A stretch of DNA of 17,013 nt from Thermoflexales bacterium (GTDB lineage Bacteria > Chloroflexota > Anaerolineae > B4-G1), in NCBI GenBank assembly GCA_007118795.1, contig SKQX01000006.1:1-17013 (forward strand), in the 5' to 3' direction. Below, piece after piece: positions 7,725 through 14,032 of the stretch. The notes under the pieces are model-generated. The model searched no databases, was not told the origin of the DNA, and was given only the letters and a program-made list of their open reading frames with translations. A program made the translations under genes and the position numbers. Position 1 is the first letter of the stretch, and every line of letters starts with the position of its first letter.

Positions 7725-8963
7725 TTGCGCGTCTTGCACGTCACACATCAATACCCCCCAGCCATCGGTGGGTCGGAGAAGTACATCGCTGACCTATCGG
7801 AGAAGCTGGTGGAGCGTGGCCATCAGGTCGATGTGTTCACGAGCCGATCGCTCAACTACCGCACGTGGAAAACAGAGTTACCATCTCGGGAAGTCAAGAA
7901 GGGCGTCGAAATCTACCGCTTTCGCAGTATCCGGCGTACGGATTTTGTCTGGCGCGTGCTGAATTGGAGTCTGGGAAAGTATTGGCGCAATCGCTCGCGC
8001 TGGTATGAGCCTTTTATCCTGTTCGGTGGTGGTCCGCTCTGTCCTGGTATGTTCGCAGCTATGGTATCCAGACTGCCCCGTTACGACTTGGTGCACCTGA
8101 ACTGTTTGGTCTACAGTCACGTCTACTACGGATACGTCGCAGCTCGTTGGCGTCGTGTTCCTGTTGTCGTGACCCCGCACGCTCATCCGGAACAGGAGGT
8201 AACCTACAACCTTGGATACCAGCTTGATGTGCTCCGTGGCAGCAACCACGTCCTGACGGGTACGGATGGTGAGCGGCGCTTCCTGCTGGGATTGGGGCTG
8301 AATCCGTGGCGGGTAACTACTGTGGGGCATGGCCTCAACACGAAATCCTACCCCCTCAAGAACCAGAAGGTCTGCCGCCAGCGACTGGGCTTGCCGGACG
8401 AAGCGTTCGTGACGCTCTTTCTTGGGCGTCAGGTCGAGTATAAGGGCTTGAAAATGGCGCTCGAAGCGCATATGGCCGTCCGTCGGTGCCATCCACGGGC
8501 ACACTTCCTGGTCGTTGGCCCCCAGACTGACTTCTCGCGAAAGCTGTTTGCCTCGCAGGAGACCCTCCCCGGAGTGATGAATCTGGGACTAGTTTCGGAT
8601 GATGTACGGATTGACGCCCTGAACGCCTGCGATTGTCTGGTGCTCCCTTCGGCGGGAGAGGCATTCGGCATCGTGTTTCTGGAAGCGTGGATTATGGGCA
8701 AGCCCGTGATCGGCCCGAGCACTGTAGCCGTGTCATCGGTGATTCGCGACGGTCAAGACGGGTGGTTGGTACCACTTGATGATACCGAAGCGATGGCTGA
8801 GGCTTTAGGCCGATGGCTCACCTCGCCCAGTCTCGCGCGGCAAATGGGGGAGAACGGTCGCCAGCGAGTTCTCGAGCGCTTCACTCAGGCTCGGGTCGCG
8901 GAGGTCGTCGAAGGAGCTTACCTTAGAACACTGCGTGCCTGTCAGAGGGCTTCCTCGCATTAG
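7725..8963 (+). CDS. GT4 family glycosyltransferase
   Basis: A 412-residue GT-B retaining glycosyltransferase. The N-lobe begins RVLHVTHQYPPAIGGSEKY (2-20), with the glycine-rich loop of the family. The C-lobe has LFLGRQVEYKGL (231-242), the EX7E motif from E312 to E320 inside SAGEAFGIVFLEAW, and the GKPVIG strand (325-330). It would transfer a sugar from a nucleotide donor to the growing chain in the cytoplasm; specificity cannot be read from sequence. The start is a TTG, supported by GAGGAGGA at 7708-7715 nine bases upstream and by the fact that the first beta strand begins immediately. It directly follows the GT2-module fusion and precedes the half-GT-module protein by 10 bases. Confidence 0.9.
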   Translation: MRVLHVTHQYPPAIGGSEKYIADLSEKLVERGHQVDVFTSRSLNYRTWKTELPSREVKKGVEIYRFRSIRRTDFVWRVLNWSLGKYWRNRSRWYEPFILFGGGPLCPGMFAAMVSRLPRYDLVHLNCLVYSHVYYGYVAARWRRVPVVVTPHAHPEQEVTYNLGYQLDVLRGSNHVLTGTDGERRFLLGLGLNPWRVTTVGHGLNTKSYPLKNQKVCRQRLGLPDEAFVTLFLGRQVEYKGLKMALEAHMAVRRCHPRAHFLVVGPQTDFSRKLFASQETLPGVMNLGLVSDDVRIDALNACDCLVLPSAGEAFGIVFLEAWIMGKPVIGPSTVAVSSVIRDGQDGWLVPLDDTEAMAEALGRWLTSPSLARQMGENGRQRVLERFTQARVAEVVEGAYLRTLRACQRASSH

Positions 8964-8973
8964 GAGTGTGTCT

Positions 8974-9978
8974 ATGCGTGCCACCATCGTCGCGCCGGAA
9001 GCCAGCGCACGGAGCACGGTGCAGAAGCGGATCTTCTCATCATTGGGGCATCCTTGTCAACTCTACGTCGCGCACCAGCTCTTGGACCAGGAGGACCGCG
9101 GGAATGCGCTATCACCTGCTGCCTTTCTGGGAGAGGATCACGTCCAGGCGACTGCGCTGTTCCTGTTTCAATTTGAGGACAAGGCCTATCCCTTGCTGGA
9201 GACGATACGACGACTCCAGCACGGTTTCGTGGTTCTGGATCTGCACCGTGCGACGGACTACCAGCAGGCGCCTGTCCATCACGTCGATCTCTGTATCGTC
9301 GCTGATGCAGCGCAGACCCGCAGCCTGGCCGAGAGGAACGGACTTGCACCAGAACAAGTGTTGGTGCTCCCACATGTGCAGGATTGCGAGGAGGCTTGGG
9401 AGATGTTCTTCCGACGAGCTATGCAGGGAACGCTTTGCGGGACTACTAAGGCTATGGCCGACGTGACCATGATGACACCGTCCGTTCAAGAACTAGGGTC
9501 GATACTCCTGTTGCGTGACTCGGACCTAGATCGGTCAATGATATTGAGGCGAGTACAGCAGGCTATCCTTGATTGCCAAGCGGCTGGTGGCTACGGTCCC
9601 GATGTGACCACGCTGGGGCCCGAGATCCTCCGTCCTACTTCAACCGAGGATGATCGGGATCCAGAGGAGCATGATTCTCTTCTGCAAGTCCAGCAGACGG
9701 TGGACGAGTTGCTGGCCAAATCGCGTCTACAGGAGCCTGGTTTTGATTCCAGCGTGCCCTTGCTGGGTCCGCTTGTCGTCGCAGTTCGCCGTCTGTGGAA
9801 CTGGATATCTACTAAGTGGTATGTGCGCGGTTGGATGAGCCAGCAAGTGGCGTTCAATGCCGAGGTGGTCAGTGCCGTTGGGGAGGTGCTGTGGATTCAG
9901 GAGAGCAATAGACAGCGTCTTCAAGAGTTGGAGGCAGAGATCGAGCGACTTCGTCTGGAAGAGGGGAACGAAGCGTGA
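8974..9978 (+). CDS. Degenerate glycosyltransferase N-lobe fused to helical Q-x-x-F-N module
   Basis: A 334-residue protein of unknown function. Residues 1 to about 135 look like the N-terminal half of a GT-B transferase: a MRATIVAP strand, then DLCIVADAAQTRSLAERNGL and PEQVLVLPHV, which resemble the lobe-joining segment of GT4 enzymes. The C-terminal donor-binding lobe and EX7E motif are absent. From about 185 the sequence matches the free-standing modules: ILRRVQQAILDCQAAGGYGPD (a 21-residue stretch from I190, shown here without its last residues being essential), VPLLGPL (261-267), a Trp/Arg-rich helix, Q291, F294-N295 and a coiled-coil end. The ATG at 8974, with AGGAG seven bases upstream, is preferred over the GTG at 8935, which would overlap the previous gene. 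The stop overlaps the next start (GTGA). Possibly a non-catalytic partner of neighbouring transferases. Confidence 0.7.
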   Translation: MRATIVAPEASARSTVQKRIFSSLGHPCQLYVAHQLLDQEDRGNALSPAAFLGEDHVQATALFLFQFEDKAYPLLETIRRLQHGFVVLDLHRATDYQQAPVHHVDLCIVADAAQTRSLAERNGLAPEQVLVLPHVQDCEEAWEMFFRRAMQGTLCGTTKAMADVTMMTPSVQELGSILLLRDSDLDRSMILRRVQQAILDCQAAGGYGPDVTTLGPEILRPTSTEDDRDPEEHDSLLQVQQTVDELLAKSRLQEPGFDSSVPLLGPLVVAVRRLWNWISTKWYVRGWMSQQVAFNAEVVSAVGEVLWIQESNRQRLQELEAEIERLRLEEGNEA

Positions 9979-11126
9979 GGATATTTCAGCTGGGGCACGG
10001 CGTCATCCCCGCTGATGCGGTGGCGACACAGACGATGGAGATCGACCGCCGCTTGCGAGGATGGGGTTTTGAGACGGGAGTCTTCGCGGAACACGTCGCC
10101 CCTGAGTTTCGAAAAGTCGCACGACCGGATGTGGAGTTTGTCCCCCATCTGGATGGGGAAAGCGATGTACTGATCTACCATTACTCGATCTATACGCCAA
10201 ACGTGCGATACTATCGGGCGTTTCGCGGGTCCAAGATCTTGATATATCATAATATAACTCCCGCACACTTCTTCCAAGGGTGGGACGAACACCAGCGACA
10301 ACTGTGTGCCGTGGGGCATCGGGCATTGTCCAACCTGAGACGGTGCGCCCTTGCCCTGGGCGACTCGGAGTACAATCGTCAGGAACTTGTCAGGGCTGGT
10401 TTCTCTCCTGAGCGGACGGGAGTACTGCCCAACTTCCTACAGATTGAGAACTTCAGAAATGTGCTCACCAACGAGAGACTTGCGGCACGATTGCGCCAGG
10501 ACGGTGTTGTGAATCTTCTGACGGTCGGGCGAGTCGTGCCAAACAAGGCCATTGAGGATGTGATCCGCATCTTCCATATCTACCACCGTTACGTCAATCC
10601 GCGCTCACGTCTCTATGTCGTGGGGTCTCGATATCTAGCAGCCTACGATGCCGCAATCGATGAGTTGATAGCGGCTCTCGATCTCTCTGACGTCGTGAAC
10701 GTGACGGGGCGCGTCTCCCTGTCGGATCTGAAGACGTACTACGAGGCCGCGGATGTGTATCTGACAGCGAGCCATCACGAGGGATTCTGTGTCCCCCTCC
10801 TTGAGTGCATGTACTTCGGTGTTCCCATTATCGCGAGGAAGGCTGCCGCTATCCCCGAGACTTTGGGTGATGCCGGTGTGCTCTTCACGGAGTTAGGATA
10901 TGTGGAGGTAGCAGAGATGGCCCATCTACTGGTCACCGATGCGGACCTCCGGAGACACATCATTGGGGCTCAGAGTGAGCGACTACGTGCCTTTGCGCCA
11001 GAACGCATCGCGGAGCAACTGTGGGCGGCGCTGCGAAGAGTTGGCATCGTGCAGGAGGACTCGGGATCGGCGGCTTATAGGGAAGAGACCAGCGAGACTG
11101 AACGGAAGCAGCGACCGGAGGTCTGA
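9975..11126 (+). CDS. GT4 family glycosyltransferase (paralogue of the 14033-15109 gene)
   Basis: A 383-residue GT-B transferase. Landmarks are RIFQLGHGVIPADAVATQ at the start, LIYHY (66-70), ILIYHNITP (88-96), DSEYNRQEL (130-138), LLTVGRVVPNK (181-191) and HEGFCVPLLE (268-277) with an intact EX7E pair E269/E277. The GTG at 9975 overlaps the TGA of the upstream gene by four bases and gives a start exactly where the first beta strand begins. The last 30 or so residues are a charged, probably disordered tail. It would add one sugar to the glycan at the inner membrane face; donor unknown. The free-standing module gene at 11127 begins immediately after its stop, and its ribosome binding site lies within the last codons here. 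Confidence 0.9.
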   Translation: MRIFQLGHGVIPADAVATQTMEIDRRLRGWGFETGVFAEHVAPEFRKVARPDVEFVPHLDGESDVLIYHYSIYTPNVRYYRAFRGSKILIYHNITPAHFFQGWDEHQRQLCAVGHRALSNLRRCALALGDSEYNRQELVRAGFSPERTGVLPNFLQIENFRNVLTNERLAARLRQDGVVNLLTVGRVVPNKAIEDVIRIFHIYHRYVNPRSRLYVVGSRYLAAYDAAIDELIAALDLSDVVNVTGRVSLSDLKTYYEAADVYLTASHHEGFCVPLLECMYFGVPIIARKAAAIPETLGDAGVLFTELGYVEVAEMAHLLVTDADLRRHIIGAQSERLRAFAPERIAEQLWAALRRVGIVQEDSGSAAYREETSETERKQRPEV

Positions 11127-11567
11127 ATGAATGATGTCGATCTAGACGTTGCAGAGATTCTGGAGCGGATCAAACGGGAGGTGCGTGAACAGTATCTCGA
11201 GGAGCAACGCGAAGTACCTCTTTCTCGTGCGGCGGCTCTGGAGGACGTGCGGGCTACGAGCTGGGTGAATCCCCATCAGCCTATCGGTTGGCCGCATCTG
11301 CCTAAGGGACTGACGCCGAAAGTGAAGGCCTTCCTCCAGAAAGCTGTGCGTCGCTTGCTCAGATGGTACATCAACCCGATCGTTGAGGAGCAGAATCGTT
11401 TTAACGCAGCGGTGGAAAGGGCGCTCGATGCATTGGCGCAGGAAAACAGACAGTTGCGCGCGGAGCTTAGTATGCACACAGCAGACCACCGTGGTGCACC
11501 TGGCGCGCAGGACATGTCCGCAGAAATCAACACCGATGCTAGATCGACCTGGGAGCCTTCATCTTAG
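11127..11567 (+). CDS. Free-standing helical Q-x-x-F-N module protein
   Basis: A 146-residue protein with no enzyme motif. An N-terminal helix LDVAEILERIKREVREQ (6-22) is followed by a linker, then LTPKVKAFLQKAVRRLLRW (62-80), YINPIVEEQNRFNAAV (81-96) and a coiled coil ALAQENRQLRAEL, with a polar tail. P64 to F92 spans 28 residues and Q89 lies three before F92, matching the other three modules here even though VPLVGPL itself is replaced. I recall similar segments at the N-terminus of methyltransferases in surface-glycan loci; no methyltransferase follows here. No signal peptide is present; the Arg/Trp/Tyr-rich helix could lie on the membrane surface. The ATG abuts the upstream stop, with GGAGGT four bases before it. 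Function unknown; a scaffold or tether is my inference. Confidence 0.75.
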   Translation: MNDVDLDVAEILERIKREVREQYLEEQREVPLSRAAALEDVRATSWVNPHQPIGWPHLPKGLTPKVKAFLQKAVRRLLRWYINPIVEEQNRFNAAVERALDALAQENRQLRAELSMHTADHRGAPGAQDMSAEINTDARSTWEPSS

Positions 11568-11757
11568 GCGGTTGGGCGAGCACGCACCTGGGGGCTGGCA
11601 ATGACTGGATCTAACGCACGATGTCCTCTTCTGTGCTCTGGAAATCACACATCGTGGATGCATAAGCTACGCTGCCCAGGCAGATTGCCATACGGCTTGA
11701 GGAAGCCGACCGTGGTCGCCAACTAACGGTTGGCCCGCAATCCTTGGGATAGATCAA
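11568..11757. other. 190-base gap holding a hairpin
   Basis: No coding frame or methyltransferase remnant was recognised. GCCAAC (11718-11723) and GTTGGC (11729-11734) form a 6-bp perfect stem around TAACG, 23 bases before the ATG at 11758. There is no T tract, so it could be an operator-like palindrome or an RNA stem in the leader rather than a terminator. Confidence 0.35.
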
Positions 11758-13107
11758 ATGGATTCGTTGCGCATTGCCTTCTTCACGCCATTGTCCCCTC
11801 TGAAAACAGCTATCGCTGACCACAGTGAAGGGCTGGTCCGCCACTTGGCCGACTTCGCCGATATCGATCTGATCATCGACACAGGTTATGAGCCCAGCAA
11901 CCCCGAGATCATAAGCTGCTTCGATATCCTCGATTACCGGGACTTTCCCGCCTGTGCCCATCAGTACGATGCCATCCTATATGCAATGGGCGACAATGCA
12001 TCGTTTCACGGCTACATATATGAGATGCTGCAACGGTATCCCGGAGTGGTGATCCTTCACGATACGACGCTACATCGTACGCTGATCAACCTCTCCTTCG
12101 GTCAGGGGAGACCGGAGCTCTATTTCCGTGAGATGCGCTACGCTTATGGTGTAACTGGCTCTGACATCCCGCAGCAAGTCCTCTCGGGGTACGGGCAGGA
12201 GTATGTCACCCGCTACCCCCTCTTCGAGCGTGTGGTAGACTCGAGTCTCGGTCTTGTCGTACACAACAGCTATGCCCGTCAACAGATTTTGCGCCGGTGT
12301 CCAGACGCTCGAGTGACTCAGATCAACCAACACTTCTTCCTTCCCCCCGGATTCCCCGACCAGACGGATGTAGCCTCTTTGCGTGCCCAGTGGGGCTTGG
12401 AAGGTCGCTTCGTGGTCGGGTCCTTCGGCATTCTCGTCCCTGACAAGCGACTCAATGTCTGTTTGCGTGCCTTTGCTCGCCTCTGGGAGCGGCATCCCGA
12501 GGCGATTTACCTGTTGGTCGGTAACCACCCCCCGGAGTTCGACTTGCCAGGCTTGATCCACGGACTGGGACTAGACGGGGACGTTGTGGTCACCGGTTGG
12601 TTGGATCCGGTACGTTTCACGCAAAATATGTACCTGGCCGACGTGGGGATCCATCTTCGCTATCCTCACATTGGGGGAACTCCGTTCACCCCCATCCGTC
12701 TAATGGGTATGGGGGTCCCGACCATAGTCTCCGACATATCCCCGCTAAGCGGATTGCCGCAAGGTGCCTGTGCAAAGATTGCTCCTGACCAGTGCGAGGA
12801 AGAGACCCTGAGTAAGACGCTGATGTGCCTAGCGGATCGTGAAAACCTGCGTCAACAGCTGAGTAAGAACGGTGCACGGTGGATTCGGCGGCATCACAAT
12901 GTATCTGCAGTTGCGGCCCAGTATATCGATTTCATCCGGGCGACCTTGGGCAAGCCTCCACCTGGTCGTGATCGCCAGGCCCAGCATCGCCTTACATATC
13001 TGGTGCAGGAGACAGCCGCTATGGCACGCGCGATGGGCATTCGAGATGAAGATGACGACCTCCTCCAACCTCTCGCTCAGGCCATTGCCCAACAGCTGGC
13101 CCGATAG
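11758..13107 (+). CDS. GT4-like glycosyltransferase with altered EX7E region
   Basis: A 449-residue GT-B protein. It starts LRIAFFTPLSPLKTAIADHS (4-23), carries VVILHDTTLHR (97-107), VVHNSYARQQI (167-177), FVVGSFGILVPDKRLN (218-233) and VTGWLDP (278-284), typical of a GT4-like group. In that group I expect YPT-x-GETS near the donor phosphate site. Here it reads YPHIGGTPF (302-310), so the usual glutamate is glycine (G307) and the second EX7E position is L315. The surrounding fold looks intact, with IRLMGMGVPTIVSD after it, so this may be a divergent active enzyme or a non-catalytic one. The C-terminal 40 residues form a helical tail. The ATG at 11758 fits the first strand, with only a weak GGGATAG upstream. 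It follows the module gene after 190 bases. Confidence 0.8.
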   Translation: MDSLRIAFFTPLSPLKTAIADHSEGLVRHLADFADIDLIIDTGYEPSNPEIISCFDILDYRDFPACAHQYDAILYAMGDNASFHGYIYEMLQRYPGVVILHDTTLHRTLINLSFGQGRPELYFREMRYAYGVTGSDIPQQVLSGYGQEYVTRYPLFERVVDSSLGLVVHNSYARQQILRRCPDARVTQINQHFFLPPGFPDQTDVASLRAQWGLEGRFVVGSFGILVPDKRLNVCLRAFARLWERHPEAIYLLVGNHPPEFDLPGLIHGLGLDGDVVVTGWLDPVRFTQNMYLADVGIHLRYPHIGGTPFTPIRLMGMGVPTIVSDISPLSGLPQGACAKIAPDQCEEETLSKTLMCLADRENLRQQLSKNGARWIRRHHNVSAVAAQYIDFIRATLGKPPPGRDRQAQHRLTYLVQETAAMARAMGIRDEDDDLLQPLAQAIAQQLAR

Positions 13108-13224
13108 CTTAAGAGTTACATTTGCCCGGATACTGAACCTGAGGAGGGAATGCTCAGAGGTCTGGCTGCTCCACGACGACAGGTAGCATGGGGAAGTCAA
13201 CCAGTAGTGCTGTGCAAGCGCGAG

Positions 13225-13245
13225 CTGGCCGGCCAGAAGGGCCGG
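13225..13245 (+). terminator. GC-rich inverted repeat, possible terminator without T tract
   Basis: CCGGCC (13229-13234) pairs with GGCCGG (13240-13245) around AGAAG. The left half also lies in a 12-base perfect palindrome, CTGGCCGGCCAG (13225-13236). No T run follows, so factor-independent termination is uncertain. Confidence 0.25.
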
Positions 13246-13332
13246 GCACAATCTCCCAGACTCTGAGCAGAGCTGGGGTCTAGCTGAAGACACGGGGTTG
13301 GAGTGCCGCTGACGGATCGAGAGTGGTTCAGT

Positions 13333-13361
13333 TTGACTTGACAATGCGCGAGAATTGTAGA
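13333..13361 (+). promoter_or_regulatory. Candidate internal promoter before the second module gene
   Basis: TTGACT (13333-13338) and an overlapping TTGACA (13338-13343) are good -35 boxes. TGTAGA at 13356-13361 lies 17 bases after the first and is a poor-to-fair -10. Transcription from here would begin close to 13368, after the upstream ATG at 13366, which favours the start at 13444. Called by eye only. Confidence 0.25.
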
Positions 13362-13443
13362 TTGGATGGAAGCGAATGCTCAGCGGGTGGAGGGAAGCCA
13401 GGGGGTCACACCTCCTGCCTATCGGGAGCCGGGGGATGCTAGG

Positions 13444-13950
13444 ATGAACCTCTCAGAAGATGATCTTGAGGCAATGATTGAGATTCGTGATCCGGAGATT
13501 GATGTCGAGGATATTGTCCCTCAAGTCCGTGCGAGACTTCGTGCTCAACACCGGCGGGCGAGAGGAATTGGGTTGGACTGTGAGGCTCTAGCGAGGGGGC
13601 AAGTGCCATCTGATAGGGCCAGCCCGCTGGACGATGATCTCGAGGACAATCTGGAACGGATGAGAGCATCCTACAACAGAGTGGTGGTTGACCTCTCGCT
13701 TACGAAGTCTCGTGTTCCTATCGTCGGTCCCCTGGTGCAGCGTATTCGCGAGCCACTGCACCGTCTGGCTATGTACTATGTCAACAGATCGGCTGGACGA
13801 CAGTCCCGGTTCAATGCATATGTGGTTGGGGCGATGGCCAACTTGATCCGAAGCCTCGGGGAGGAGAATGAGCGCCTGCGTCAGGAAATTTCTCGGCTGG
13901 ATGCCCGGTTGACGAACCTAGAGACCAACGCACGAGGAAAGCGAGAATGA
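13444..13950 (+). CDS. Free-standing helical Q-x-x-F-N module protein, second copy
   Basis: A 168-residue protein with no enzyme motif. It has an acidic N-terminal helix, DPEIDVEDIVPQVRARLRAQ (17-36), then a variable linker, VPIVGPL (91-97), an amphipathic helix REPLHRLAMYYVN, Q120, F123-N124 and a coiled coil ENERLRQEISRLDARLTNLE (141-160). Its plan matches the 11127-11567 protein and the C-termini of the GT2 enzyme and the half-GT protein. The ATG at 13444 has GGGGGA seven bases upstream; an in-frame ATG at 13366 would add 26 residues but has no ribosome binding site, so I prefer 13444. No signal peptide or full membrane span is seen. It lies 82 bases before a GT4 gene. Function unknown; scaffold or tether is inferred. 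Confidence 0.72.
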   Translation: MNLSEDDLEAMIEIRDPEIDVEDIVPQVRARLRAQHRRARGIGLDCEALARGQVPSDRASPLDDDLEDNLERMRASYNRVVVDLSLTKSRVPIVGPLVQRIREPLHRLAMYYVNRSAGRQSRFNAYVVGAMANLIRSLGEENERLRQEISRLDARLTNLETNARGKRE

Positions 13951-13971
13951 CGTGAGTGCCAGGTTCTCACG
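13951..13971 (+). other. Hairpin immediately after the module gene stop
   Basis: CGTGAG (13951-13956) and CTCACG (13966-13971) form a perfect 6-bp stem with a nine-base loop, beginning directly after the TGA of the module gene. No T tract follows. It could slow decay of the upstream message or modulate expression of the downstream gene. Confidence 0.3.
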
Positions 13972-14008
13972 GGCGAGCGCGATTCGGCTTAGCGTGGAGA
14001 TAGTTAGG

Positions 14009-14029
14009 ATGAAAAGGGACGCGGTCTGA
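14009..14029 (+). promoter_or_regulatory. Possible six-codon leader ORF upstream of and in frame with the GT4 gene
   Basis: ATG at 14009 opens a six-codon frame (MKRDAV) that stops at TGA 14027-14029, three bases before the GTG at 14033. GGAGA (13996-14000) lies eight bases before the ATG, a better ribosome binding site than any seen for the GTG. The mini-ORF is in frame with the GT4 gene, so ribosomes could terminate and restart. It may also be chance. Confidence 0.25.
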
Positions 14030-14032
14030 ATC

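Larger units (their letters stand above)
13108..13443. other. 336-base gap between a GT4 gene and a module gene
   Basis: This is the largest break in the plus-strand run. A 38-codon frame begins with ATG at 13150 only one base after GAGGAGGG; the spacing is too short and I do not call it. The region holds a GC-rich hairpin (13229-13245) followed by a promoter candidate (13333-13361), which together suggest a transcription boundary. If the next gene starts at the earlier ATG (13366), the gap is 258 bases. Confidence 0.45.

Noticed and set aside
13150..13266. A 38-residue open frame preceded by a perfect GAGGAGGG
   Set aside because: Only one base separates the ribosome binding site from the ATG, too close for normal initiation, and the product is a short basic peptide with no known resemblance.
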